This document shows, one piece after another, positions 12,890 through 25,559 of a DNA stretch of 64,000 nt. Source of the stretch: Hermodice carunculata (Eukaryota > Annelida > Polychaeta > Eunicida > Amphinomidae); contig CAXHWN010002754.1 of assembly GCA_964020975.1 (NCBI GenBank), positions 203,318 to 267,317 on the forward strand. Reading direction: 5' to 3'. The stretch's first letter is position 1, and each line of letters starts with the position of its first letter. The notes below the pieces were generated by a model, which did not search any database, was not told where the DNA came from, and worked only from the letters and a program-made list of their open reading frames with translations. A program made the position numbers and the translations under genes.

Positions 12890-13120
12890 AACAGTATTGT
12901 GACTTTTTTTTTTCTTTGCAGTGACACACCCAACTATGATCACCGCTTTTACATGTGATACGTACTTTAGTTAGTTGTAGCCTTGATATTGATTTGTACT
13001 TGGTGTGCTCAGTATTGCCGCGGTGGTCACTGTGTACAAACTGCCTGGTAGCCGAAGACCGCGAAATGTGCTTAGCGCAAGATTAATATGATATGCTTTG
13101 TTGACGTATGATGAAGAAAA
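12890..13120 (+). repeat. Dispersed repeat, copy 1 (partner at 17270-17500)
   Basis: Shares with the region near 17380-17500 the run TTGATTTGT, then CTCAGT, CCGC, TGGTC, and AAACTGCC followed by GGTwGC and GAAGA. Divergence is roughly 25-30 percent. No ends or coding capacity are visible. Confidence 0.45.
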
Positions 13121-14640
13121 ATGTTACACGGGCTTTCAGTACGACCCAATTAAAAAAATGACGACAGGAAACATAGTTTTGTTAAGAGTTTAGACTATTC
13201 GTACTTGAAATTTATGCACAGTGAAACCTAACTGGTCATGAGTTGAAAAATAACAAAAATAATTTATGCATAATGCGAACAAAATACTGTTTTAGGAATT
13301 CAATATGGAGTTCCGTGGGGTATAAAAAAAGGCGTATCAGATTTTTTAGAAATATATTTCCGATATTTTAAACCTGACAGACCTAAACTCGGAGCGAAAG
13401 TGTATTGTGCGTGCCTTGATAGCTGCGGACATGATATAGTGTCACATGTTCATGCATGCTTGCACACGCACACATACACACACAAGCGCGCACACACACA
13501 CGCCATATTTATTTGCAATATGAGGTTAGATTTTAAAAAAAGTTCTGTTTCATAAAAGGCAAGACTTCCTTTCGCCGACAAAATTTGAAGTTCATTTTTT
13601 TTAATAAGATATTTTTGCAAATCTCAGTACCGAGTACTCAGTACCATGATTGTGTGTGTGTGCGTGCGTGCGTGCGTGCGTGCGTGCGTGAAACTACACT
13701 TGAGCACATTTCTCAAAAGAAATGTTCAATAGAGGCAGGTATGCATGAATGCCTGAATCGGCCCGGCCAAGTTCCTTGGATTTACTTCAGTACAAGTGCT
13801 GTGTTCGGAGTTTTCCCAGATCAGCGACTGCACTATACAAAGTCTATCACAGGAGCACCGAAAATATGTGTTGTCCCGTCGTAAAATGACTATGTTACAT
13901 CGAGTTTAGCGTCCTTTTTGTTTAGTTGCACAAAGTTTCGTATGGAGCTGTTTAATAACACTTTGTTTATAAAAAAAAAATACAAGTAACAAAATTATTA
14001 TATTTTCCTTCTCGTTACGAATGATGTGGCACTGTTGCCCCATTGTTAGCTTCACTCCATTTTCTGTGCCCGATCGGCGCACGGCTAAGCTCATAAGTTG
14101 CGCTAGCTGTGGATAAAACATAGTTCAATTGCATTAATCTATCTATAAAACTGCACTGCGAGAACTAGCTACTCGCTAAAATGTGATATTTTAATCTATT
14201 GGTCTGAAAAGTACATACTCGCAAAGGATTGCTCCTGATGTGCATCGGTGCTTGTTTCTACTAACGTTTCACTTGCAAAGAGTCCTTAGGTTACAAATGC
14301 TGATACAATTCAATTGAAAATTTTGTAATTCCATTGACTTTGTAATTTTTTAACACACAGTCTTGTATGTAAAATGGCGAATGTATTTGCTGTTATCCCT
14401 TTTGCCATCATAATAGCCTTATCATCTGGTCTAACATATAGGGTGGTTATAATACAGATTTATGAATAAAATATACCCTGACTGTTGTGCATCTACAACA
14501 TACAGAAAATTAGATTCCCCTAGTTACGTGTTAAAGGACTCTAAATGCATAGGGCCATTTTAGAAGAAAACTTACTGTACAGCCCTCTACGGTACTACTT
14601 ATTGATGCAATGGTAGCAGATCAATACTTGCCCCAGCCTA
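13121..14640. other. No gene recognised; TGCG microsatellite and SINE-like copy
   Basis: Contains an alternating CA/CG stretch at 13460-13502 and a TGCG run at 13655-13690. A SINE-like segment around 13770-13880 is entered separately. Nothing else is identifiable. Confidence 0.4.
13770..13885 (+). repeat. SINE-like dispersed repeat, partial copy
   Basis: The stretch AGTGCTGTGTTCGGAG, CCCAGATC, GACTGCACTAT, then GGAGCACCGAAAATA matches the reverse complement of 35125-35230 in the same order. Two copies 21 kb apart in opposite orientation show a mobile, short repeat family. The 35-kb copy extends much further and includes a tRNA-like block. Confidence 0.55.
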
Positions 14641-14659
14641 ATTGTTATACAAACACACC

Positions 14660-15658
14660 GATAATGTACGTCATCTATTCAGTCTATGCAGTATGCAGCT
14701 GCACGAGCTATATTACGTATCAAATGTACTCCTTCTATTTCTGCTACATTGGGCGAACTTGGCTGGCTACCGTGTGGGCTGGTCCTGGATAAACTGAGGA
14801 TTAAGTATTTTAAACGACTACGACATGATGTACCGGATACAAGGTTGTGTAAGCAAATATTTGATGACATGGAATCAAATTTTGTAAATAACAAGTCATC
14901 ATGCTGGAATTATTTTAATGAAATTAAACGTATTTTAATTAACGTAGGCTTAGATTACGGCATTACAAATAAGAAAGTTGACCTTCCCTCGGTTTTCCAC
15001 AGATTAAGTTTGGATAATTTTAAGAACAAGTTCTTCGAAGTAATAAATGACAAAAGTTCACTTTCCTTTTATAAATTCTGTAAAAAATCTACTTTAGCAG
15101 AAAAGTACCTTTTCTCATGTGCTGACTTTGAAGGTAGAAGATTGAAATTTAAAGCTCGCACAGGTTGTCTAGGGCTTCAGACGGACTTGGCCCGTTGGGG
15201 ATTGTCTGACGGGAAATGTAAGTTATGTAATAATGGGCAAGAACACTTGGAACATTTCTTATTTGCTTGTAAAGGTCTCCAAGACCTACAAACAAAATGT
15301 CTTCTGAGCCTGGAAACATGTATTAAATCAGTATGCCCTTCTACTTGGGTGAGCTTTGTGAACTCATCCCCCAACACAAAAGCACATATGCTTCTAAGCG
15401 ATGAAAACATGGATGGTGTCTGCCGGGTATTTTTAAAAGAGGCTTGGAAATACCGACGTGAACAACTAGAAAATGTCTAGCATGCACAAACTGCTGGCAA
15501 CTAACGTTTTAACATTATTGTTTTAGTTTGTAGTTTTCACTTGTGTTTTATATGTATTTACTGATCCATACACTGTACTTGAACGCACCGCGGATCACCC
15601 CGGTCCGCTGGTGCCCCCTGTGTAACGGGGTAGATTTCAATAAATTATTTTTTAAAAA
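14660..15658 (+). mobile_element. 5'-truncated LINE, C-terminal end of ORF2 with 3' tail
   Basis: An uninterrupted frame of at least 264 codons (Met at 14686, stop at 15478) reads IQSMQYAAARAILRI, LGELGWLPC, then RTGCLGLQTDLARW and a zinc-knuckle-like CKLCNNGQEHLEHFLFAC. This is the post-RT C-terminal region of non-LTR retrotransposons. The RT and endonuclease are missing, as expected for target-primed insertion that stopped early. The 3' UTR ends in AATAAATTATTTTTTTAAAAAAAA near 15640-15662. The intact frame suggests a fairly young copy. It is not a host gene, despite being the longest plus-strand open frame of ordinary composition. Confidence 0.8.
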
Positions 15659-15674
15659 AAAATATTAATGAAAT

Positions 15675-16050
15675 GTCCGGGTTTACGCTTTTTTATGTTT
15701 ATATATTAATTTGTCTTCCATAACAAATGGCGAAACTGTAAAATTTGTTTGGTTTGGCTCCTAACAATATTATCTAAAACAAGTTGTCACATGTTTTGGA
15801 TATCTAGTTTAGTTTATGAAATATCGCCCTGCAAAGTTGAAAAATCTGCCGTGTCGATGAAAAACACGAGAAAGTCGGATTTTTCAACTTTACAAAGCTA
15901 TATTTTCTAAACTAAACAAATTATCCAAAATATTGGCAAACTTTTCGGGATAATATTGTTAGGAATCAAACAAAATAATTTTTACAGTTCTATCATTTGT
16001 TTCGTAGAAGAAATAGACGAAACATTACAAAACCCAACCATCTCATTGTC
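15675..16050. mobile_element. Foldback (palindromic) MITE-like element
   Basis: Two arms of about 130-150 bp are imperfect reverse complements. The left arm has ACAAATGG, AACTGTAAAA, CCTAACAATATTATC and AAAGTTGAAAAATC. The reverse-complemented right arm has ACAAATGA, AACTGTAAAA, CCTAACAATATTATC and AAAGTTGAAAAATC in the same order. The centre is near 15865. It begins within about 20 bp of the LINE poly-A end. There is no coding capacity. Exact ends and target duplication are unclear. Confidence 0.65.
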
Positions 16051-16535
16051 ACTGTGTTTATTTGACAATTAGGCAAGGGCAACGATTGATCTTTGCGCGT
16101 ATCTATAGTTCATGATTATACTAAGCTCAAAATATATACTTCAGCTGTCTCTGCATCAGCAAGTACTACTTTATCAAGCTCTAAAGTGTGGGTTTTTTCA
16201 ACAACAGTTGCATGTATTTAGAGTCCTAAAACTTAATCAAAATTTTAACATTTAATGAAGGAGCTGCACGTATTAAGACGTTTTGTGTAGTGACCAATAC
16301 GTGTTTTGGATGTCTGCGTCATCCACCTAATTAAAGACTGCCCCCTCCATAAATTAAAATTTTGGTGGAGGCCAACACCATAACATAAAATTAGTCAATA
16401 TTTTCCTCTACGCTCCAATGAAAGAAGACTGAGTCAAATAATATGACATCGTAAGATTAAACTTACTTTTGTCCAGAACTTGTGTTGCCTTCCTCTACAT
16501 GTAGATTGTGATTTTATAGAAGTAGGTAGAAAAAC

Positions 16536-17111
<576 letters not shown>

Positions 17112-17269
17112 CACACGATCCGTTCAAACCACACCAAGGAAAGCTGCTAACCTGGGGCTTGCTATTATTATAACCTTATCATTTGGTCTTGCTTAACAGC
17201 AATTTAATTGACAGGAACTATTAATAAACGAATTGAAGCAGACCAAAATTTATATCCGGGTACATTTCG

Positions 17270-17500
17270 TCGATGTAAGTCACAAACCTAAGGTTCGGTG
17301 AAGAAATCAACAGTTTTTTTTCTGCACTTCCAATGGTTTTGCCCTCATAATTAGTATCTTAAAAACATTGAGTTATTTGGTTTTTCAGATTGATTTGTGC
17401 TTTGCATACTCAGTGTAACCGCCGTGTGGTCTTTGTATAAACTGCCAGGTTGCGGAAGAAAAATGCTCTATATTTAGCACTCCATTATGATGCACCGCGT
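17270..17500 (+). repeat. Dispersed repeat, copy 2 (partner at 12890-13120)
   Basis: Shares ordered blocks with the copy near 13.0 kb (TTGATTTGT, CTCAGT, CCGC, AAACTGCC). No ends are resolved. Confidence 0.4.
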
Positions 17501-18442
17501 TACCAAGATGTGAAAAGTAATTGTAATAACACAAACTGCCAATACGAGACAGTGCAAAACATTCCTCATAAAGTTTACTTCATCCTTACTAGACATTTGT
17601 ACAGAGTCAAACGAAATTGTATGACATGGCACCAATATTTCTTACCTTTTTCTTCTGTCCCTGTCGTAAAAAAATGGATCTGACAGTCGGTAAAGATAGA
17701 AAAAAAGGGGAAAAATCACTCACTGCCACAATTTATATGCAATCTGTTGCAGTAAAGCTTTATGTTTAAATACTCTTTTGCGATTTGGGTTTTTAATATT
17801 GCAAACGTACGGGCTCTGCGCCAGGCGGTATAAAAAAGCTTGCAGGGAGAAAAGTTTGTACCTGGGTTAATATATGTCATTTGCCTTGTACAATCTTAAA
17901 AATGTGGGTCATCCGATGTAAATACCAAATACTGCCCCGGTACCCAACTTGAGCTGACAGTTGTAATTTGTGTGTAATAGAATTTTCAAATGATCAAATA
18001 AAAAGTTTTGTCAATTAACAATTTTAATCTTGTCTTTGTGTGAATACATGGACAGTGCGACCTGAAAACAAGATCACTTTGAATGAGAGAAGCCACCCCA
18101 TGACCATACTAGAGACAGTTTCTTTGTTCAGTACACGTACTTAAACCACAAATGTCTAATGTGACCTCATCACTGACAGGGGTTTGGACCTTCAGCCGTT
18201 AATAATTGTTCCACAAATGCTTTTTAAACGTAACTTCTCAGGGAAACACGAAGCTATAATCGCAACATTTTTGTTTCCAGTATAAAATAATAATAACAGG
18301 TACCAGTGTGTAAGGATGCTTACATACAAACCCAGTCAGTTTTTTATCCAAGTTTATTTGCTTATTGATTGATATATTTATTTATTTATTTCCTATTTTA
18401 TTTTATCTATTTATTATTTCAATCATATGTTTGTTTATCTCA

Positions 18443-18516
<74 letters not shown>

Positions 18517-18960
18517 GTTCCTTCGCACAATGTGCTACTTCATTGACCAGTGTACCATGTGGTAATATGACCCTGTTCCAGCTGCTAGGATACCTAAGGA
18601 TCTCGGACAAAGCTGCGCACAACGTGTAATATAAGCTGATCCATTACGTCCTGTAAAACCAATGTCGAGATGTAATGGACGGGAAATAATCAAAATATTT
18701 TGCTCCCTTCTTGGTCAATACCCTTAAGGTGCCCCGCTAGTTAAGCTGGACCATTCTGGTATAATGACCAGTGACGCAGCGTCTCTTATAGGTGCGTTGG
18801 TAAAAGCTTATTCTGAAGTGCCACCAGGTGGATTACGTAATAGAGGGTCGAAAAAGAACATTAATGAAAATGCTGTCCTGTGTTTGAGATTTCATGGATC
18901 CGTACAAAATTGGATGAAAATTGTCTGGAGACTCATATTTAAGGACAGGTAAGACAACGA
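17501..18960. other. No gene recognised; long TG microsatellite
   Basis: A TG run fills about 18441-18511 with one TATG interruption. A 62-codon frame at 18764-18952 ends just before a possible donor (GACAGGTAAGAC) but shows no known domain. The rest is unassigned. Confidence 0.45.
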
Positions 18961-18969
18961 AAAAAATCC

Positions 18970-20500
18970 CATATAACATATCATATATATGTGTGTACTC
19001 ATCATACTCCAAAGAATTTATATGTCCCGTATATGGGTGTCTGTGATGTTAATTGTTGAATAAACAATTTAGAGTTGACTGCAAAGCATCCACCCCATAA
19101 ATGTCGATATAAGTCACTAATTATTTGTGATAAAATCGTAATTACACCTGTATCTTAATCCTGACATGTTGACAACAAAAAACGATCTTGCTATTTTTTA
19201 TGTTCGTTTTTCTGTTATCCATACTCAAAGTTTGACGTTTCAATTTTCCCTTTGATTTTCAGGATGTTCATTTTCTTCATTTCATAGAAAAAGAACGTAG
19301 CAAATTTTAGAAAATCGCTGAATAGTTTTTGCAGTTCAGACATTACCGAATCAAAAGCCGTTAACCGGATTAAATTTTGCCAAGCCGTTTTCTTGGAATA
19401 ACTATTTTTGGGTGGGGTTCTGGTCCTATTATCCTTTCTGAGAAAACAAGCTTCAAAGGCCTTTGATGTTGATAATTTGCCTCTGAAACTATACCATTTG
19501 CTCAAGTTGAGCTGATATTTGTACAAAACGAAGTAAACATCGTCCCTTAACATTTGGGGAGGTTGTCAATCAATTCTTAGCCAACCACATTAACAAAAGA
19601 GCCTTTGAAGTACGGAAAACATTATTCAGCGATCTGTCAAACGGCGACAGCGACAGTCTGGTTTCAAAGTGTGACGTCAGGAAGGCGGCCCTTCGGGCCC
19701 CCTGACCTCAAGCCTGGCAACGAAAGTTGTGTTGCCCTCCTTCGGTAGGGCGGTCTACGGCCGCTCGTGGTCAGTGCACGGATGGCGGGTTTGGTCTTCG
19801 GCCTCTTCATCCCGTTTTTAGGATAGTATTTTATTGTATTTACTCCTATATGTATACTTTATGTACTTAGCTTGTTAGACTTGTCTGTACACTTTACTTA
19901 GTTAGCTTGTCCTTATTGCGTACTTATTTTCTAAATGAGTTTCATTTCTCTTTCCAACCTGAGTTTTGTAACGCTAGTTTGCGTGTTTTTTCTGCTGTTC
20001 ACGTTTATGCTTATTTCGATGTGTTTATTTGTACCTTTATATTCTCATCCCTGGGTTTCGATAAAATATTATTATGCACATGGGTATTGTTGATTAAGGT
20101 GCCAGTCTTTTTCACGCCTGTCTTTGGTGTGAAGGACCACTGGGGTAATCCATCGCGGCACTGCCTTTGGACTTTGAAGAAAAATCGTCTGACGATTCCC
20201 GCTCTTCTTGAACATTTTAAGTCTCCCTTCATTAGAACGCAAAACAAGCAAGGTAACTATAAAGTAAACCACTAAGGCCATGATATGTTAGCATGTTTCC
20301 ATCTTTTCCCTTCCCACAAACATACTTTTGGCATGCCGCCTTATTTTGCATTGTCGCCTTGATAACACTCTCCTTTTGCCATGGGCCGCTGCTACCTGCA
20401 GCCACGTGACAGGCTCTTAAGTATGATTGACGGGTGGCATTGTTCCGTTTGGCGGCTGAAAACCAAAAGAATGACACATGGACGTTCGGATGTCCACATG
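18970..20500 (-). repeat. Dispersed repeat A, ~1.5 kb
   Basis: Read on the minus strand, this segment parallels the plus strand at about 47690-49400 in order. It starts CATGTGGACATCCGAACGTC and has CTTTTGGTTTTCAGC, ATCATACTTA, GCGATGGATTACCCCAGTG, AGACAGGCGT, GGGCCCGAAGGGCCGCCT, GAAACCAGACTGTCGCTGTC and the AAACATCGTC equivalents. The copies differ by roughly a quarter of positions, and their middles (19.8-20.1 kb here) are unrelated. No inverted repeats or recognisable protein are seen. The family is mobile because copy B sits inside a LINE. Confidence 0.65.
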
Positions 20501-21312
20501 CCTGTGTGTTTTTTTGGCGTTTTTCTCATATTTCTACCATAGTTAAAAGCTTGAAATTTTGACAACTTATAGAAAGGACATTCATCTTGTAAAAATCGCA
20601 AAATCGGCCACGCCAAGGTTTTTGTTGTCTTTCTTGTCCTTAAAACCGCTAAAATACCTAATGAAGTCATTTTCACGTGAACAGGAAATACGAGTAAATT
20701 GGTGAGATTTACGAAATGCGTTATTTTGAGAAATGATGAGGGTAGTTTGACCATATATGCAACAAACTTGAATTATGGATGCATTTCAATATCACATGGT
20801 ATTAGTGAACTTGAATATTGTTACGTTAATGTGATAATAGATGCCAGAAAATGATTTTGTAATGAATCTTACGTAAGACTTTGGCTACATACATTCATAT
20901 ACCACCACAGAAAAGTTATAAAAACGAACGTCCATACCATGAGGAGTCATAGTGGTTCCACTGGTGGAATTAATGGGTACTGCCGTTATTAGTTTTAAAA
21001 GGGCATTAAATGCATTATTGTGAAAATAAACGAGGGCTTTTTACATTTTCAAAAATATACGCAAGGCCAATTAAAAAACTATGTTAACTTTTGAGCGCCC
21101 TTAGTATAATTTACAAGGTCAAAATGCACTTCATAATGATATTAAAACATGTTAAGAAAGAATGAGGCGAGCAACACAAAATGTATCACAAGTGTGCATC
21201 AGTGTATCATATACCGGAATTTGTTTCTGCATGATATGGATGACATTGACCTACTTTATCAGGGTCATGCAGAAAACACGCGTATTTGGTTGTTTTGTTT
21301 TGAGTTTTCTCT

Positions 21313-21368
<56 letters not shown>

Positions 21369-22557
21369 CTCTCTCTCATGCTGTGTACACTTCAGCTAAA
21401 GATACCCGGCTAAAAGCCTTTTCGCACGGTGGTTTTCACCCCCATTTCTCCTTGCAAGCCTTGGCTGCAGGGGTCAGACTTGACCTGGACTCCAAACAAC
21501 TCCCATTGACTCAACCTAATTGCTATTACGTAATCACTGAGATAGCACTTTAGTCAATATATTAGGGACTCTAATTGGCTTCATCCAATAACTTTTGTTT
21601 TCAAATTTAAACAAAAATGTGGTAATCATGTTAATTTTCAGAAAATGCTATATTGAATTGACACATTGATCATAAAAATTGGCTGACAGAAAGTGAACTT
21701 ATCCATCCATTTTTTTACTATGAAGCAAAGGAAACTGGACACAGGCAGCTGCTCTGGCAATTAAGATATTAAGAGAAAGTGACAAACAAGCAGACCGAGA
21801 GTGTGTGTGCAGTGATCAGCGTCTGGCTTCAAAGAGTTTTGGACTTGGGAAGTAAAAAGAGAAATGAGGGTAAAAACTCAGTTTTTATGGTAGCTGGGGT
21901 GTACACATCATGTCTATTTTGTTTTGCTGTGCTTTGTTTGTTTTGTTTTATTTTCTGTTTTTTTTTTCTTTTGGTTTTTGTTTTTGCTTTTTTATGGTCG
22001 TTACATCTGAACTTGTTGACATATGTCTTTCATCACATGAGTCATATTATCAAGACAAGAGTTTTGTTTCGTGCAGGGTCATAGTGCCGCCACTGCTGAT
22101 TGTAATGGGACATAATCATTCTAAATCCACTATGTTTGGGGGGGGGGGGGGGGGGGGAAATAAGTCCAATGATACTACGAGGGCTACAAATGCGTATCAC
22201 GTTCCAGTTTGATATGGTACCAAATAGATGACATTGAAATTCTTTCTCAAGGTCACAGAAAAATCGTATTCGATTATTTGTTTATATAGTGTCATTTTTA
22301 TATGTTTATTTATTAATTTTTAGTTATTAATATTTGTTTATTTATACAAACATAAAATGTACTTGTGAAATGCGTTGTCTGAGCAATCCATTATATCCAA
22401 GGACGTACATGTACTATTTGTAAGGAATACAGACAGACAGAATTCATTTACTCGACCATAACTCGGATATTTGGGGTTCTCATGATATAACGTTTGACGA
22501 AAAGTTTAATTTTGCCGGGAGACTTACGTTATGGCTTAATTGTGCCGCTAGGTCACC
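20501..22557. other. No gene recognised; CT microsatellite and poly-G run
   Basis: A CT run lies at about 21308-21375, and a run of about 19 G at 22139-22157. No domains are visible in the open frames, the longest (134 codons at 21149) being mostly CT-encoded Ser/Leu. Confidence 0.5.
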
Positions 22558-23960
22558 CTAGATAGATAGAGTGATAAAGTTTATTTAACCTCGGTTTTAC
22601 AAACTAAGTAACACGAGCTCTGCGGAGCTCTTGTCACCGACAATAGATATTAACATCGAGATAAAAAGTAAAACAAACAGTTCACTAAAAAGACGTGATT
22701 GACTAGAATTTCATTTTCATACTGATAAAAGGATCATATATGAACAAAAATACTATATGGGTCATGGCATATTGCACAAATACGTTTAGTTATAGGTAAT
22801 CATTTAAAAAAATACACTGTGTACACTTGCATTTTGGACCGTTCCATTTGTTAATAGCTTTTTTTAAAAGGCACTAAGTTCTGTGATTTGTTTAATATGA
22901 GGTGGCGAGCTATTCGACAACTCTGCCCCCTGATAACTGATGGACCCTAGGCCATATTTTGCTGAGTGCTAGGAACGAACTTTAAGTTTCATGGGGTCAG
23001 GAAGAGTGTAGGATAATTTTTTTGAGTTTGAACAATTCTTGAATGCATTTGGGGGAGATTACCTGTATGGCTTTGAAGATATCAATGGCTAGGGATCTTT
23101 GTCGACCTGTTTCAACTGTTGGCAGATTTGCCTTTTAGCATAGGTTGTAATAGGGTGTTTTGTAAGCGTTGTAAATGAATGTTAGGGCTCTCTCTTGTAT
23201 TTTTTCCAGTTTGTTGCCATATTCTTGACCACAGTTGAATCAAACTAAAGAACAGTACTAAAAATGACTAACGATTAAGTGTCGGAATAGTACCATTTTA
23301 ACCTGTGCATTTGGAGGGTCGTTTTAGAACATTCAGTTGTTGGGCTGCTTTTTTACAAATTTCACTTATATGTTTATTGAATGAAAGCTTGTTGTCGAGG
23401 TATACTCCCAGACGATTTGCAAATGTTTCAGCTTGGATTTTTTTGGTGTCTTCAATGATCAGACTTTCTGTGGAATTACAACCAATGTGAAGCAGTTGAA
23501 ATTTGTCTGGATTGGCTTCCATATGATTTTCAAGGAACCATTTCAAAGCTGCAGATCCATCTTATTTAAGTGCCTGTATATTTATTTCTAGTGTCTTTCC
23601 AATGGCACTGACAGTTTTATCATCTGAAAAATTTACTTTATGTGTATTTCTAAGAAAATAAAGCAGGCCATTGATGAAAACGTTGAATATAACAGACCCA
23701 AGTATGGAACCTTGGGGGATACCTTTAGTTATATTTAGCCAGGAGTTCTTCATATCACCAAGCTTCACTCGCTGGGACCTATTTCACAAATCGCTGGTGA
23801 CTAGTTTCAATGCATTTGTGGTCATGCCAGAAGCATGGAGCTTGGCTACAAGCAGGTCGTGTGGGAGGCAGTCAAAGGCCTCTGACAAATCCATGAGAAT
23901 GGCAGAAGCCACATTGTGTGGATCCAGAGCCAAAAGACACTAAGAAACATATGTTTGAAA
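22558..23960 (-). mobile_element. LINE 3' half: RT and C-terminal region (CR1/Jockey-like)
   Basis: On the minus strand, 23768-23562 reads SWLNITKGIPQGSILGSVIF and NFSDDKT. 23546-23298 reads KWFLENHMEANPDKFQLLHI and NRLGVYLDNKLSFNKHI. These are RT blocks 4-7 of CR1/Jockey-type LINEs (PQGS, the DD box, then LGV-LD-L-F--H). Upstream to about 23940, degenerate sequence supplies the first RT block. Downstream to 22570, frame-shifted remnants of the C-terminal region are visible. The 3' end has AATAAA and a short TCTATCTATC tail at about 22560-22572, typical of LINEs with microsatellite tails. Several frame breaks make it inactive. Confidence 0.75.
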
Positions 23961-24288
23961 CTTAAGACAATTACACAGTCATGAGATGGTACTAAAGAAT
24001 TCACTTCTGTTAAGTATGGCATGCAGACAGGTGAGTATTAACAGAGACTGAAGATTCATGACAAATTACTTAGAAGGAAGAGAAGGAGGTGCCGATCAAA
24101 GTAAATAGGTCTTATTAAAATTAATTATTGTTTGTGCAAACATATCGGTTCACAATTGAGCAGTTTATTTGACACCCATTTATGAAGTAGTTTTTTTACA
24201 CAGTTTGAAAATTCTTGAAGACTAAGAGTAGAAACTTTATATGATTTATGATATGAGTGTCGGCATACTGTTCAATAATTTGGGGATG

Positions 24289-24609
24289 TCAAGGTTTGTT
24301 GAGCCAAAGTAGTATTCGCTCTGTTAGTAAAGAACTTTTCACTAACCCTTGTGCTGTGTTTATGTTGTTTTTATGCAGATGAAGGGGTCTGAGGAGTGCA
24401 TCCAGGAGCTTGATATTCACGAATTTATGGACAAATTTCAACTTTGTTAGCCTGATAATACCACCAACTCTGAGCTGCTTTAACTCTTTGAAAGGTGGCT
24501 CTGTATGAGCGCTGTATGTATTTGCTGCAAGGTATGCAGCAGATAGCTTTCTTCTTTTCTTTTCTTTTTTTATCCTTTCACATTTAGGTCCCATTAAAGT
24601 AGCACACAA
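24289..24609 (-). mobile_element. LINE C-terminal fragment
   Basis: The 106-codon minus frame contains PPFKELKQLRVGGIIRLTKL followed by KFVHKFVN, the kind of helix-rich tail that follows the RT in many LINEs. It lies upstream, in transcription terms, of the RT pieces at 22558-23960, so it must come from a different insertion. Confidence 0.4.
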
Positions 24610-25079
24610 TTTATGTGAGGCAATGTAAGCGAGCTCTACATGATGATTTTTCCATGCAGAGGAAGGAAATGTTTGTGTTTATTTAAAAATCACCATAGTT
24701 CTTGAAACTGGTGTTGATACTTGTATAAATTCATCAGTTAAGAGGACTTGATGTGGGATACACGAGACTACTACTTTACTATGAAAAAAAAACCATAAGC
24801 AGGAACCGGGGTGTCCCATGTAGAGCAAGAACGCCAGCAGTTACTGACGCTCGTGACAGCTTGCCCCATCACTCAGTCTCTTCCTGGTACGTCCTTGCGG
24901 CAACAGAACAGAGGAAGTCCCGACGTTTTAGATGCTTTCCTCGGTCTCAGTCCCTGCGTTTGAATATCCCCCAGTGTACATACTACATTTACCTTTCAAA
25001 CAGATTTCGTCTTGAGCCTTCTCAACTTTTAGACACAACTATTCCTCTTTCCGATTTGTAAGAGTGTATCACGTCTCTA

Positions 25080-25450
25080 ATATATAAGATATATAGGAAA
25101 ATAACTCTCCAAAATGACCTTTTTAACAAAGGTGAATATTTGGATAATGATGCGAATGATGACCCGTCTTTATTTGAATATGATAAGTCTGTTGAGTTGT
25201 TGAATTTTTAATTGATGGTATATATGTCATTTTTGGAGATTCCATCTTCCGACAGACAATTGATATTCCAAAGGGTGCCATTTTGTGCCCCTCTTTTGGC
25301 CAATTTATATTCACTTTACTATGAGTATAAGTTTCTTGTAAAGCTCCCAAACGAGAAGAAACTGTATGATAAATGCATAAAGTTGACATTTAAATATATC
25401 GATGACCTATTGAGGTTACAGACCACAGTTGTGATTGGCTGGTTGTGCAT
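25080..25450 (+). mobile_element. Penelope-like RT fragment
   Basis: The frame at 25212-25529 reads PFCAPLLANLYSLYYEYKFL, then KLTFKYIDDLLRL. The APLLANLY block and the YIDD box with this spacing are the RT signature of the same family seen at 43.1-43.8 kb. It is a short, disrupted piece. Assignment to Penelope-like elements rather than another non-LTR group is from memory of the family and is tentative. Confidence 0.5.
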
Positions 25451-25559
25451 CCCAACCGAGATAGTCCCTAATTGTGAAAATACTGTGTTTTCAGCATGTT
25501 GTAGCTTCTGTTTAAATAAAGTTAGCTGAGTCAGGTTTGCTGCATCGCAGAGTTGCTTC

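Noticed and set aside
14686-15480. 264-codon intact frame as a host gene
   Set aside because: Sequence order, zinc-knuckle and poly-A tail are those of a LINE C-terminus.
24753-25061. 102-codon plus frame with Arg/Ser-rich sequence
   Set aside because: No domain or splice support; adjoins a retroelement fragment and is probably part of repeat DNA.
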